Source: Bacteroidales bacterium (GTDB taxonomy: Bacteria; Bacteroidota; Bacteroidia; Bacteroidales; UBA932). From it: a stretch of 64,000 nucleotides of DNA. This document shows positions 1 to 9,639 of this stretch, in pieces. The notes beneath the pieces were generated by a model. It searched no databases and was not told where the DNA came from. It saw only the letters and a program-made list of their open reading frames with translations. Within the stretch, counting starts at the first letter, position 1; each line of letters begins with the position of its first letter. A program made the position numbers and the translations under genes. Where the stretch lies: contig JAGBTG010000031.1 of assembly GCA_017631435.1 (NCBI GenBank), forward strand, positions 85,853 through 149,852, read 5' to 3'.

Positions 1-1
1 T

Positions 2-1321
2 GATTTCAGGTTCAGTGCCGATACAACTTACAAATACCAGAATGCAAATGCTTCAATTAAATGGAAGAGCAATCTTGGCGAGAAGACCTCAATGGAACTT
101 TCTGCCGGATATGACCAGTACGATTATTCCACTGTAGACAAATTCAATCCGGTGAACGCATATGAGATGACATTCAAGATTAGGCAGGGATTCGGCAAGC
201 TCAAGTTCAAGTCTCTGCTTAACCAGAAGCATACCCTTACATATGGAGTGGACGGCATTTCGTATGACCTTGCTCCGGGAAGCTATCTCCCTTATGGAGA
301 TGAATCGCTTGTTAATCCCGACATTATCCCTGCTGAGACAGCTCTGGAAGGGGCCGCGTATTTGAGCGACAGCTGGAACATTTCAGACAGGGTATTCCTT
401 GATTATGGAGTGAGGTATTCCATGTTCAAGTCAGATAAGGTGTATGGCGGAGCAGAGGCAAGGCTGTCGGGAAGAATAATGCTTTCAGACAAGGTGTCAT
501 TCAAGGTTGGTGCAAATACCATGAGACAGTATATCCATATGCTTTCAAACTCAATATCGGTGTCACCTACAGATATATGGAAGCTGAGTGACAAGGATAT
601 AAAGCCGCAGGAGGGATGGCAGGTTGCAGGAGGATTCTATGCAACAATATTCAACAATACAGTTGAGGCTTCTGTGGAGGGATACTACAAGCAGATGAAG
701 AATTACCTCGATTACAAGAGCGGTGCAGTGATTGTCATGAACAAGAACATTGCGCAGGATGTGATAAGCACACAAGGCCAGGCTTATGGTGTTGAGGTGA
801 TGCTTAAGAAGCAGGTGGGCAAATTGAACGGATGGCTTTCGTACACATATTCAAAGACGCAGCTCAAAGAGGTGAGTGACAGCCCTGCAAGTGCGATCAA
901 CGGCGGCAAGTGGTATGATGCATCGTATGACAAGCCGCACGATGCCAAACTGGTTGCAAACTACAAGTTTACCCACAGGGTGAGCATCTCCGTAAATGGG
1001 GATTATGCTACAGGACGACCTATAACCGTACCTATTGCCAGATATGACTATGGAGGAGGTTACAGGCTTTACTACTCCGACAGGAACTCGTACAGGATTC
1101 CTGATTACATGCGTATGGATGCGGCTCTGAATATTGAGCCTACACACAAGACAGGGGCTTTTACCCATTTCTCTTTCTCAATAGGTGTGTATAATGTTAC
1201 AGGAAGGAAGAATGTTTATTCCGTGTACTTTGATGCCGATGAGAACGGTCAGATTCACGGACACCAGCTGTGCATCTTTGGAGCACCTATTCCATACGTA
1301 AACTTCAATTTCAAATTCTAG
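2..1321 (+). CDS. TonB-dependent outer-membrane receptor, C-terminal part
   Basis: The reading frame is open from base 2 and enters the window already inside the gene, so the ATG at 92 is internal. About 440 residues remain. They show the alternating aromatic/polar beta-strands of a 22-strand barrel and end in NFNFKF, a typical outer-membrane C-terminus with terminal Phe. Such receptors import large ligands across the outer membrane using TonB energy. The signal peptide, carboxypeptidase-like domain and plug lie upstream of the window. A DUF4249 lipoprotein gene follows after 13 bp, then an MG2/plug-like gene, a trio I read as one transport operon. The substrate cannot be told from this fragment. 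Confidence 0.88.
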   Translation, partial: DFRFSADTTYKYQNANASIKWKSNLGEKTSMELSAGYDQYDYSTVDKFNPVNAYEMTFKIRQGFGKLKFKSLLNQKHTLTYGVDGISYDLAPGSYLPYGDESLVNPDIIPAETALEGAAYLSDSWNISDRVFLDYGVRYSMFKSDKVYGGAEARLSGRIMLSDKVSFKVGANTMRQYIHMLSNSISVSPTDIWKLSDKDIKPQEGWQVAGGFYATIFNNTVEASVEGYYKQMKNYLDYKSGAVIVMNKNIAQDVISTQGQAYGVEVMLKKQVGKLNGWLSYTYSKTQLKEVSDSPASAINGGKWYDASYDKPHDAKLVANYKFTHRVSISVNGDYATGRPITVPIARYDYGGGYRLYYSDRNSYRIPDYMRMDAALNIEPTHKTGAFTHFSFSIGVYNVTGRKNVYSVYFDADENGQIHGHQLCIFGAPIPYVNFNFKF

Positions 1322-1334
1322 AGCAACAGGAGAG

Positions 1335-2558
1335 ATGATGAGCAAGATGTTTTATAGAGTAATGATATTCTGCCTTGCAGCGGTGTTGCTTGGCAGCTGT
1401 GTATACGATTTTACTCCCAGCGGTAATGAATTGCCGGGAATGGACAAGCCCCTTGTAGTTATAGAGGGAGATATTATAGTGGGCGGCATTACCAAAGTGG
1501 AACTGAAGTCTACCCGTCCTGTCCTTAACGGAGTGGAGCAGGAGGAAATTTCCTTTCAGGGGACAAGCGTATGGGTGGAGAGTGAAAATGGAGGAGTATG
1601 GCAAGGTGCCCCTGCTGCAGATGAGGGGTATGGAAGCAAGTTTGTTGTGGATACACGGAATCTTCCGTTGGACGGAAAGTACAGATTGTGTGTATCTGTA
1701 CCGGACAGGGGAGAGTATGTGTCTGAATTCAAGAGGGTGATGGTCTCTCCGCAGATTGACAGCGTTACCTATACCAGGGCAGAAGACCGGAGCAGCCTGC
1801 AGTTTGAGGTGAGCACACATAACGATTCAAAGGAGAAGCTCTATTGCAGATGGAGCTTTACAGAGGATTGGGAGAGCAATTCAGAGCTGAATGCAGATAT
1901 CAGGGCCGTATATGTGGAGGGAGATGTTGTAATGGAGGAGATGGATGATGCCCAAAAAAAGGTGATGTCAAAATGTTACAGTCATGCAACTTCCAAGGAG
2001 ATTTATATAGGTTCAACCGAGAAACTTTCCCAAAATGTGATAAACAAGGAGAGGCTGCATGTGATATACAACACAGACAGGAGGATATCTTCCCTGTACA
2101 GCATCAATATTTCGCAGACAGCGATGGATAAGGATGCTTATAAATATTGGGAGACAACCAAGGCCAGTGTAAGCGGCACCGGTGGGCTGTTTGCTCCTAT
2201 GCCAAGCGAGATAAGGGGTAATATTTCATCTGTTACATATCCTCAGGAGAAGGTGTTGGGATATGTGAATGTCTCAACGGAAACTTCTGTCAGGTTGTTC
2301 TATTACTCTTCTGAATTCAATATGTATAAAAGGAATTGTGCAGATGCAGTGTATCCCAAAACAGAGAAGGATTCAGAAGGGAATGAGGTGAAAGTGTGGC
2401 TTCAGCTTTACCTTAGCGGTATGAAACCGGTGAGGTATGAGTATAAGGAGAATGGAGACCCTATTAAGACTCAGGCATACTGGACTTCGGAGCCATGTGT
2501 AGACTGCAGGGTATTCTCAAACAGTTCAAGACCGGATTTTTGGCCAAAAGGAAGATAA
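1335..2558 (+). CDS. DUF4249 family outer-membrane lipoprotein
   Basis: This is a 407-residue lipoprotein. The N-terminus has a hydrophobic stretch ending in LLGSC, a good lipobox with the lipidated Cys near residue 22. The start follows of a defined pattern such as PLVVIEGDI and the later beta-rich body match the DUF4249 family, which in Bacteroidota nearly always accompanies TonB-dependent receptors and probably forms an extracellular or periplasmic accessory. AGGAGAG lies immediately before the ATG, and a second in-frame ATG is the next codon. It sits 13 bp after the receptor and 1 bp before the next gene's earliest possible start, so the three are likely co-transcribed. The ligand is unknown. 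Confidence 0.88.
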   Translation: MMSKMFYRVMIFCLAAVLLGSCVYDFTPSGNELPGMDKPLVVIEGDIIVGGITKVELKSTRPVLNGVEQEEISFQGTSVWVESENGGVWQGAPAADEGYGSKFVVDTRNLPLDGKYRLCVSVPDRGEYVSEFKRVMVSPQIDSVTYTRAEDRSSLQFEVSTHNDSKEKLYCRWSFTEDWESNSELNADIRAVYVEGDVVMEEMDDAQKKVMSKCYSHATSKEIYIGSTEKLSQNVINKERLHVIYNTDRRISSLYSINISQTAMDKDAYKYWETTKASVSGTGGLFAPMPSEIRGNISSVTYPQEKVLGYVNVSTETSVRLFYYSSEFNMYKRNCADAVYPKTEKDSEGNEVKVWLQLYLSGMKPVRYEYKENGDPIKTQAYWTSEPCVDCRVFSNSSRPDFWPKGR

Positions 2559-2565
2559 ATTGAAG

Positions 2566-4218
2566 ATGAAGGATATGAAAAAGATATATAAGCATCTGGC
2601 ACTTGTGTTATGTGCCTTGATAGTGGCTTTGGGTTTGCAGGCCCAGGAGAGGGTATATGTTTCTACAGACAAGGAGTGTTATCTGGCGGGGGAGAACATG
2701 TGGCTCTCTGTGTATTGTATGGATGGAACAACCGGCGGGTATTCCCAATTGAGCAAGGTTGCGTATCTTGAGTTCCACAATTTGGAGGGAGTGGCATCAA
2801 CAATAAAAGTGCCTCTTAAAGATGGAAGGGGATGTGGCCGCCTTCAGATTCCACTGGGTTTTGCTACAGGAAATTACTCTATAGTGGCCTATACATCCAA
2901 ATACGGAGGAAACTCCATTGGAGAGTTCAACGGTAAGGTTGTGAGTGTGTTCAATACACTTTCGGGAATTAGGGTGAAGGATGGTGTTGAGGTGGTTGGC
3001 GCAGAAGAGTCCTTGAGGGGTGACGGTAAGGTGAAGGAGCGCAGTAACTGGTTAAGCCTTGATGTGCATACTGGGGATGCCCAGAACGGTACGGTGCCTG
3101 TTGAGGTTAAGAATTTGTCGGGAAAAAGTGCCTCAGTAAGTGTTTCTGTGTATCATTTGGATGATATTGTAGGGATAATTGGGGAGTATGGCTATGACAA
3201 GAGCACTCTTCTTGCAAGAAAGGGAGATTTTGAGGTTACAGACAATGTGGATTATGCCGGCGAGGTGATAAAGGTGCGCATTGCCGGAAAGGATGTGAAG
3301 GAGAAAGGGGTGTATATGTCTGCAGTGGGGAATACCGATGACATTTATATCAATACTACAAATGGCAAGGGCGAGGCAGTGTATTATACTTCAAATATTT
3401 ACGGTACTAGAGATCTTGTGTTTGAGGTTGAGGGGGACACTTCGCATACCTATAATGTGGAGATTCTCCAGCCTGAGGCTGTGCACAGGAGTGTGCCGGT
3501 TCCGGTGTTGAAGATCTCCTCAAGGATGAGGGATGCGCTGGAACAGAGGGGGATGGATATGCAGATTGCAAAGAGGTTTGAAGCGGATACAATCTACACC
3601 CTTATGCCTATGCGTGAGAATTCGTTCATTGGAAATGTACAGCCAAGGCGCTACAGGCTGGATGATTATACCAGGTTCCCGGTAATGGAGGAGGTTATAA
3701 GGGAATATGTGAAGGATCTCAGAGTAAGGAAAGAGGGTAATGAAACCGTGATGAGACTGTTGTGGGGAACAAAGGCAAAGGCTCTGGTTCTGCTTGATGG
3801 TGTGCCGGTTACTGACCACTCTGCAGTTGTTGGAATTGATCCCCATCTTGTTAAGGAGATTGTGCTTTATTCACGCAGATATGTCCTGAACAACAGGATT
3901 TATGATGGAGTTGTAATGTTCAATACCTATAAAGGTGATATGGCAGGAGTGAAACTTGCCGGTAATGTGAGCATTGTGAGCCATAGGGGAGTACAGTATC
4001 CGCTTGCCTTTACAGGCGACAGATTGCCGCAGATGGAGAACTACCCTAATTTCAACAATACAATATACTGGAATCCGGTGGTGGAGTTGTCTCCGGAGGG
4101 TACTTTCTCGTTCAACTGCATAAAACCGCAGTACAAAGGGAAATTCAAGCTTGTAATTGAGGGAATTGACTCCAACGGAGAGGCTGTGTATACCTCTACG
4201 GTATTTTCAATTGATTAG
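2566..4218 (+). CDS. exported MG2/plug-domain-like protein of a TonB-receptor operon
   Basis: This protein has about 550 residues with a signal peptide ending in LGLQAQ. The segment directly after it (ERVYVSTDKECYLAGENMW) resembles the MG2 macroglobulin-like domain found in Bacteroidota proteins that accompany receptors. Around residues 410-465 there is a plug-like stretch with LLDGVPV and YDGVVMFNTYKG, similar to the plug domain of TonB receptors but without any barrel. Possible starts are TTG 2560, ATG 2566 and ATG 2575. I chose an ATG because a TTG is unneeded. Its position behind the receptor and DUF4249 genes suggests periplasmic or surface work with that receptor. The precise role is unknown. 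Confidence 0.82.
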   Translation: MKDMKKIYKHLALVLCALIVALGLQAQERVYVSTDKECYLAGENMWLSVYCMDGTTGGYSQLSKVAYLEFHNLEGVASTIKVPLKDGRGCGRLQIPLGFATGNYSIVAYTSKYGGNSIGEFNGKVVSVFNTLSGIRVKDGVEVVGAEESLRGDGKVKERSNWLSLDVHTGDAQNGTVPVEVKNLSGKSASVSVSVYHLDDIVGIIGEYGYDKSTLLARKGDFEVTDNVDYAGEVIKVRIAGKDVKEKGVYMSAVGNTDDIYINTTNGKGEAVYYTSNIYGTRDLVFEVEGDTSHTYNVEILQPEAVHRSVPVPVLKISSRMRDALEQRGMDMQIAKRFEADTIYTLMPMRENSFIGNVQPRRYRLDDYTRFPVMEEVIREYVKDLRVRKEGNETVMRLLWGTKAKALVLLDGVPVTDHSAVVGIDPHLVKEIVLYSRRYVLNNRIYDGVVMFNTYKGDMAGVKLAGNVSIVSHRGVQYPLAFTGDRLPQMENYPNFNNTIYWNPVVELSPEGTFSFNCIKPQYKGKFKLVIEGIDSNGEAVYTSTVFSID

Positions 4219-4221
4219 AAG

Positions 4222-5205
4222 ATGAAATCCATACTGGGAATAGGGAATCCCCTTGTGGATATGGTATATGCCTGCCCACCCCCTCCTCAAATGGGGGAGG
4301 CGGGCATTCTGTTTGGAATACCCAACCATATTCTTCCCGATAAATTTTCTCTCCTGCAGCGGATGACTCAAGAACTTCCGTGTACTGTGTCTCCAGGTGG
4401 TGGCGCTGCAAATACTGTTGCTGCAGCATCAGTATTGGGGATGAAGAGTGCCTTCATGGGGAAAATAGGAAGAGATGCCAACGGGGAGCTTTTTGCGGCG
4501 GATCTGGCCGGCTATGGGGTAACACCCCATCTTTTCAACGGCAATGCCCCTACAGGCTCTACCATGCTTTTCCAGGAGGCGGATGCCAATACGTTTATAG
4601 TATCAATAGGGGCGGCCGGGGAGTTTTCCGGCAATGAAATTTCTGCGGAAATGTTCCGTGGTTATGATTATGTGCATATGGAGGGATTTCTTCTCAATTG
4701 CCGGGATGTGGCCCTTGTGGCACTCGGTCATGCCCGTTCGGCAGGTTCTCTCATCTCCTTTGACCTTGGGAGCAAGGGGCTCATAGTCCGTTACAGGAGC
4801 CGTGTTGAGCAGATAGTTTCACAATATGCAGACATTGTCTTTGCCAACGAATATGAAGCGCTGGAGTTTACAGGGTTGCAGCCTTCTGGGGCGGCTCTGC
4901 AGATAGCCGGTATCCTTGCACCGCGTGGCGGCATTGCTGTGGTGAAATGTGGTGCTGAGGGCTCTTATGTGGCTTGCGGGGATGAACTCTATAAAATTGA
5001 TGCGGTAAAGGTTGCTGTTGGGGATACGGTAGGGGCTGGAGATGCCTATGCCGCCGGGTTCCTCTATGCCCATTCATTGGGGGGCAGCCTTGAGGAGTGC
5101 GGAAAAAAAGCGGCAGCCACAGCTGCTGCTGCGGTTGCCGTAAAAGGTCCCAGAATCAGTAAGGATCAGTTGCCCAATATCTCGCTGAGGAATTTTCCGG
5201 TGTAG
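4222..5205 (+). CDS. PfkB-family carbohydrate/nucleoside kinase
   Basis: This 327-residue ribokinase-fold enzyme phosphorylates a sugar or nucleoside with ATP. It shows the N-terminal GIGNPLVD start, the substrate-side GGGAANT motif at residues 59-65, IGRD at 82-85, and the PfkB signature GDTVGAGDAYAAGF at 267-280 with the catalytic base Asp274. The overall pattern is closest to adenosine-kinase-like members common in Bacteroidota, but the substrate is not certain. Residues about 17-30 are an unusual Pro/Gly-rich insertion encoded by a G+C-rich inverted repeat. It follows the receptor operon by 3 bp and overlaps the 3' end of the convergent uvrA by 40 bp. Confidence 0.92.
   Translation: MKSILGIGNPLVDMVYACPPPPQMGEAGILFGIPNHILPDKFSLLQRMTQELPCTVSPGGGAANTVAAASVLGMKSAFMGKIGRDANGELFAADLAGYGVTPHLFNGNAPTGSTMLFQEADANTFIVSIGAAGEFSGNEISAEMFRGYDYVHMEGFLLNCRDVALVALGHARSAGSLISFDLGSKGLIVRYRSRVEQIVSQYADIVFANEYEALEFTGLQPSGAALQIAGILAPRGGIAVVKCGAEGSYVACGDELYKIDAVKVAVGDTVGAGDAYAAGFLYAHSLGGSLEECGKKAAATAAAAVAVKGPRISKDQLPNISLRNFPV
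4274..4305. repeat. G+C-rich imperfect inverted repeat inside the PfkB kinase gene
   Basis: The left arm GCCCACCCCC and the right arm GGGGGAGGCGGGC can pair through five C-G pairs and, after an A-A mismatch, further C-G pairs. A short A/T-containing loop lies between the arms. It encodes a Pro-rich segment at the point where homologues have a short loop after the first beta-strand. I see no second copy in this window. Confidence 0.5.
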
Positions 5206-8000
5206 GATGCACTGCAATTTGCAACCTCTTCCGGTGTCCCTTCTGTTATGATGGTGCCGCCACCCTGGCCCCCTTCGGGCCCCATGTCTATCAGCCAGTC
5301 AACACTCTTCAGAACATCCAGGTTGTGCTCAATCACAACTACTGTGTTGCCCTGGTCCACAATCTGCTGGAGAACACCAAGGAGTATCTTTATATCTTCA
5401 AAGTGTAGTCCGGTAGTAGGCTCATCAAGGATATAAATGCTGTTGCCGGTGGCTTTCTTTGAAAGTTCTGTAGCCAGTTTTACCCTCTGGCTTTCACCGC
5501 CGCTGAGGGTGGTTGAAGGTTGTCCCAGTGTAATGTATCCAAGTCCCACATCATTGAGGGCCTTTATCTTCTGGGCAATTGACGGAACCGGCTCAAAGAA
5601 CTCCATTGCCTGGGCTATTGTCATCTCAAGCACGTCGTTTATGCTTTTTCCCTTGTATTTTACAGCCAGTGTGTCCTGGTTGTAGCGTTTGCCGTTGCAC
5701 TCCTTGCAGTGTACGTATACGCTTGGTAGGAAATTCATCTCCACAGTCTCAACACCTGCCCCTTTGCAGGTCTCGCATCTGCCTCCCTTTACATTGAACG
5801 AGAATCTTCCTGCCTTGAATCCCCTCACTTTTGCGTCGGGGGTATTCTCAAACAGTTTCCTGATGTCTCCAAATACATTGGTGTAGGTTGCAGGGTTGCT
5901 GCGCGGTGTGCGTCCAATAGGGCTCTGGTCCACAACAATCAGTTTGTCCAGGTGTTCCATTCCAATTATCTCCTCATATGGGAGAGGGGTGGCAAGGGAG
6001 CGGTAGAAGTGCTTGCTGAGGATTGGCATGAGGGTCTCATTTATCAATGAGGATTTTCCGCTGCCGCTCACACCGCTTATTCCAACAAGGCATCCCAAAG
6101 GGAGTTTGAGGTTTACCCCCTTCAGATTGTTGCCGGTGGCCCCTTTCAGTTCAAGGAACTTGCCGTTGCCGCTCCGTCGGGAAGAAGGTATCTCTATTTT
6201 TCTTATTCCCCTCAGGTAATCTGCAGTATAACTTCTGAGTTTTTTCAGTTGTGCGGGGGACATTTTGTAAATCTCCCCGGGTGCTCCACTGTAAAGGAGT
6301 TCGCCGCCAAGGGCGCCGGCTCCAGGGCCAAGGTCTATAAGGTGGTCGCTCTCGCGGATCATCTCCTCGTCGTGCTCCACTACCATTACCGAGTTGCCTT
6401 CATCCCTGAGTCTCTTGAGCGAGTTGATGAGCTTGCGGTTGTCTCTCTGGTGGAGTCCAATGCTCGGCTCGTCCAGGATGTAGAGCACATTTACCAGTTT
6501 GCTGCCAATCTGGGTTGCAAGCCTTATGCGCTGGCTCTCCCCGCCGCTGAGGCTACGGGTTGCACGGTCAAGCGAGAGGTAGTTGAGTCCCACCTGCTGC
6601 AGGAAGCCTATGCGGTCTGTAAGTTCCTTCAGGATGTCCTGGGCAATAAGGTTCTGCTTCTGGTTGAGCTTGCCCGGTAGGGATGCCACCCAATCGGCAA
6701 GGGTGTCTATATCCATTGCACTCACCTGGGTGATGTCTTTTTCGTCTATCTTAAAGTGATGCACATCCTTGTTGAGCCTTGTCCCCTTGCATTCGGGGCA
6801 GGTCATCTCCTCAATGAAACGCTCCTTCTTCTCGTTTGGCTCGTCTGCATTGCTCTGCTCAAGCTTGGATACCACACCGGCAAACGGCGCAAGTTGGGTG
6901 CCGTCTGCAAGGTTTACCTTAAAGAGTTCATCGGTGCCGTAGATTATCATGTCAACCACATCCTGGGGCAGGTTCTTTACTGGCTCGTTGAGTGAGAATT
7001 CATGGGTCTTGGCCATGCTCTCCAGAATCCTGAACCAGTTGTTGTCCTTGTATGATCCCAACGGTTCAAATGCCCCCTGAAGGATGCTCTTTGAAGGGTT
7101 GGGGATAATCTTTGACATGTCTATCCTTGAAATGTAGCCCAATCCCTTGCATTTTGGACATGCCCCTTGAGGGGAGTTGAACGAGAATGTATGCGGTGCA
7201 GGTTCCGGGAACGACATGCCGCTCTGTGGGCACATCAGGTGCTTGCTGAAGAACCTGAGAGGGATGGAATCAACATCATCATTGCTCTGGAAATCCATTA
7301 TTGCCAGTGTCCCCTTGCCCTGCTCCAGTGCATGCTCAACGGAGTCTGAAATTCTCTTGTAGTCCTCGTGTGATGGAATAAGCTTGTCTATTACAAGCTC
7401 TATGAAGTGGGTCTTGTAGCGGTCGAGCGGCTGCACATCTGCCAGCCAGTGCATCTGTCCGTCTATGCGCACCTGCTGGAACCCCTTCCTTACAAGACTC
7501 TCCATAAGTTCCTTATAATGTCCTTTTCTTCCCACAACCAGCGGTGCCAGCAGAATGCATTTCTTCCCTGCGTATGAATCAAGGATAAGGGACACAATCT
7601 GTTCGTTGGTGTATTTCACCATAGGTAATCCGGTGGCAGGGGAGTATGCGTCTGAAGCCCTTGCGTAGAGCAGACGGAGAAAATCGTATATCTCCGTAAT
7701 GGTTCCTACCGTAGAACGGGGATTCTTGCCTGTGGTCTTCTGCTCAATAGCAATGATTGGGCTCAGGCCTGTAATGGAATCAACTGCAGGTCTCTCAAGT
7801 ATGCCAATGAACTGGCGGGCATAGGCGGAAAGTGTCTCCATATAGCGTCTCTGTCCCTCTGCATAGATTGTGTCAAATGCAAGGGAAGATTTGCCGCTGC
7901 CGCTCAATCCCGTAACCACAACAAGGCTGTTGCGGGGTATGGTAACGTCCACTCCCTTAAGATTGTGTTCCTTAGCTCCTGTAACCTCTATCTTTTCCAT
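5166..8000 (-). CDS. uvrA: UvrABC excinuclease subunit A
   Basis: This is a full-length 944-residue UvrA, the damage-recognising ATPase of nucleotide excision repair, which works as a dimer with UvrB. The first Walker A is GLSGSGKS at residues 31-38 and the second is GVSGSGKSS in the C-terminal half. Both ABC signatures are intact (LSGGESQRIRLA and LSGGESQRVKLA), as are both DEP Walker B segments. Zinc-ligand pairs CPKC, CPEC and CETC...CKEC are present. The start MEKIEVTGAKEHNLKG is the normal family start. The gene ends 40 bp inside the convergent kinase gene and lies 15 bp downstream of the lytic transglycosylase gene. Confidence 0.98.
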   Translation of the reverse strand: MEKIEVTGAKEHNLKGVDVTIPRNSLVVVTGLSGSGKSSLAFDTIYAEGQRRYMETLSAYARQFIGILERPAVDSITGLSPIIAIEQKTTGKNPRSTVGTITEIYDFLRLLYARASDAYSPATGLPMVKYTNEQIVSLILDSYAGKKCILLAPLVVGRKGHYKELMESLVRKGFQQVRIDGQMHWLADVQPLDRYKTHFIELVIDKLIPSHEDYKRISDSVEHALEQGKGTLAIMDFQSNDDVDSIPLRFFSKHLMCPQSGMSFPEPAPHTFSFNSPQGACPKCKGLGYISRIDMSKIIPNPSKSILQGAFEPLGSYKDNNWFRILESMAKTHEFSLNEPVKNLPQDVVDMIIYGTDELFKVNLADGTQLAPFAGVVSKLEQSNADEPNEKKERFIEEMTCPECKGTRLNKDVHHFKIDEKDITQVSAMDIDTLADWVASLPGKLNQKQNLIAQDILKELTDRIGFLQQVGLNYLSLDRATRSLSGGESQRIRLATQIGSKLVNVLYILDEPSIGLHQRDNRKLINSLKRLRDEGNSVMVVEHDEEMIRESDHLIDLGPGAGALGGELLYSGAPGEIYKMSPAQLKKLRSYTADYLRGIRKIEIPSSRRSGNGKFLELKGATGNNLKGVNLKLPLGCLVGISGVSGSGKSSLINETLMPILSKHFYRSLATPLPYEEIIGMEHLDKLIVVDQSPIGRTPRSNPATYTNVFGDIRKLFENTPDAKVRGFKAGRFSFNVKGGRCETCKGAGVETVEMNFLPSVYVHCKECNGKRYNQDTLAVKYKGKSINDVLEMTIAQAMEFFEPVPSIAQKIKALNDVGLGYITLGQPSTTLSGGESQRVKLATELSKKATGNSIYILDEPTTGLHFEDIKILLGVLQQIVDQGNTVVVIEHNLDVLKSVDWLIDMGPEGGQGGGTIITEGTPEEVANCSASYTGKFLSEILGN

Positions 8001-8015
8001 TTTTCAGTATTCTCC

Positions 8016-8933
8016 CTAGTCTCTGCCCACAGGTACAAGTACCTTGTAAGTCTTGTTCAGTTTGTTTGTAAGCTTGTTTGAGCGGATCCACTCGTTGCAC
8101 ATCTTTATCATCTTAAAGCTTGAGTTGTGCTCCCTTGCAAAATCGCTCCAGTTTGCAACAGGCCCCTTCACCTCCACAACCTTGCACTCAATGGGCTTGT
8201 ATTTGTCCTCCTCTGCAATATTGAAGCCATACTCCTGAGGATTGTTCATAATTGTCTTGAATGCCACAGCGCGGTATACATATCTTGCCGTCTCAAGCGG
8301 AAGCTGCATATCGTAGTAGTTTGATATTGACTGGTATCCTATACGGCTGTCGATATTTGCCATTCCCACGTTATATGAAGCTGCCGCAAGGGTCCATGTG
8401 CCATATTTGGCATAACCCTTCTTAAAGTACTTGCATGCTGCGCGGGTTGCCTTCTCCCAGTTGTACCTCTCGTCAACCTCAGAACCCACCTCCAAACCGT
8501 AATCCTTTGCTGTACCGCTGAGGAACTGCCAGTACCCTTTGGCACCCGCAGGGGATGAAGCAGGCTGAAGCGAACTCTCTGCAACGCAGAGGTAGAAGAA
8601 ATCCTCCGGAACACCCTCTTCCCTGAGAATCTGGCGTATCATGGCTTCATATCTTCCCGACAGCTGTATGATGTATGAAAGGCTCCCGTGCCAATAGTTG
8701 ATGATGAGCATCTCCCTCTGGAGGCTCTCCCTTACATCAAAATGTTCCAGCGGAACCCTCTCCCCGGCAAAATCGGCCTCTGCCGGAAGTTTGGGGATGA
8801 CAACGTTCTGTATAGGCTGCGTGCTGCCAGGATTTGAGTCTTCTCCCCAAAGCGATGAGAAAAAGCTGCTTGTCTGGCAATATCCGCATGTTAAAAGGAA
8901 CGTTGCCAGCAATGTGAATGCAAATTTTTTCAT
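8016..8933 (-). CDS. lytic transglycosylase, SLT/MltD-like
   Basis: This is a 305-residue exported peptidoglycan lyase. The N-terminus is a signal peptide, and CGYCQ could also be read as a weak lipobox. The catalytic domain starts near residue 60. The family 1 signature runs VAESSLQPASSPAGAKGYWQF with catalytic Glu119, followed by AAASYNVGMANI. It cleaves the MurNAc-GlcNAc bond to leave 1,6-anhydro ends. No LysM repeats are present, so the protein is shorter than E. coli MltD. It lies 2 bp after the MBL-fold gene and 15 bp before uvrA on the same strand, so transcription is probably shared. Confidence 0.9.
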   Translation of the reverse strand: MKKFAFTLLATFLLTCGYCQTSSFFSSLWGEDSNPGSTQPIQNVVIPKLPAEADFAGERVPLEHFDVRESLQREMLIINYWHGSLSYIIQLSGRYEAMIRQILREEGVPEDFFYLCVAESSLQPASSPAGAKGYWQFLSGTAKDYGLEVGSEVDERYNWEKATRAACKYFKKGYAKYGTWTLAAASYNVGMANIDSRIGYQSISNYYDMQLPLETARYVYRAVAFKTIMNNPQEYGFNIAEEDKYKPIECKVVEVKGPVANWSDFAREHNSSFKMIKMCNEWIRSNKLTNKLNKTYKVLVPVGRD

Positions 8934-8935
8934 CC

Positions 8936-9586
8936 TTACTCGTATCTTAGGAATGGATTGGTGTTCAGTTCGTGTCCTATTGAGGTCTCAGGTCCGTGTC
9001 CCGGGAAAACCCTGCTCATAGGGTCTGCTACCTTGCAAACCTTGTTCAGAAGGCTCTCCTTAAGGGCATCATAATCTCCTCCAGGAAGGTCTGTGCGGCC
9101 TATGCTTCCCTGGAAAAGGGAGTCGCCGGTAATTATGAATTTGTCGGGAGCAGAATAGAAACATACTCCTCCACGGGTGTGCCCTGGGGTGTGCAGTACC
9201 TCAAGTGATGAGTTGCCGAATGTTACATTTTCACCCTCTACAAGTTCTGCAAGGTTCTCCACCGGCGGTTGAGGGATGGTGTATCCGAACATCTGGCAGT
9301 ACTGCTGGGCCCTCTCAAGCTGGCCTATGTCCTCTTTGTGGATGTATGTGGGGGTGCCCCATTTTTTTGAGACAAAAGCATTGCCCATCACGTGGTCGAA
9401 ATGACCGTGGGTGTTGAGGAGCTTTACCGGTTTGAGACCGTTTTCCTCTATGAATTTTACAAGTCTGTTCTCCTCGTTGCTGTTCTGCATTCCCGGATCT
9501 ACAATAACGCACTCCTTGCTCTCATCGTACAGGACGTAGCAGCACTCGCGCAAATCGTTGAAATAAAATGTCTTTATCTGTATCAT
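8936..9586 (-). CDS. MBL-fold hydrolase, glyoxalase II-like
   Basis: This 216-residue cytoplasmic metallo-beta-lactamase-fold enzyme carries the metal-binding motif THGHFDH at residues 59-65, the later HTPGHT histidine motif, and PGHGPET near the C-terminus. The family includes glyoxalase II thioesterases and persulfide dioxygenases, and the sequence alone does not choose between them. The open frame extends upstream to 9715, but that stretch has a non-globular composition and would overlap the divergent kinase gene at 9670. The start is therefore the ATG at 9586 (MIQIKTFYFNDL). TATTTTTG on the minus strand upstream could serve as its -7 box. Confidence 0.88.
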   Translation of the reverse strand: MIQIKTFYFNDLRECCYVLYDESKECVIVDPGMQNSNEENRLVKFIEENGLKPVKLLNTHGHFDHVMGNAFVSKKWGTPTYIHKEDIGQLERAQQYCQMFGYTIPQPPVENLAELVEGENVTFGNSSLEVLHTPGHTRGGVCFYSAPDKFIITGDSLFQGSIGRTDLPGGDYDALKESLLNKVCKVADPMSRVFPGHGPETSIGHELNTNPFLRYE

Positions 9587-9639
9587 GTCTTTAATTTTTG
9601 CCCAATATGCAAAAATACTGATTTGTGAGCAATTTTTTA

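Noticed and set aside
6249-6680. 143-residue plus-strand frame opposite uvrA
   Set aside because: It is antisense to conserved uvrA sequence and has no recognisable motif.
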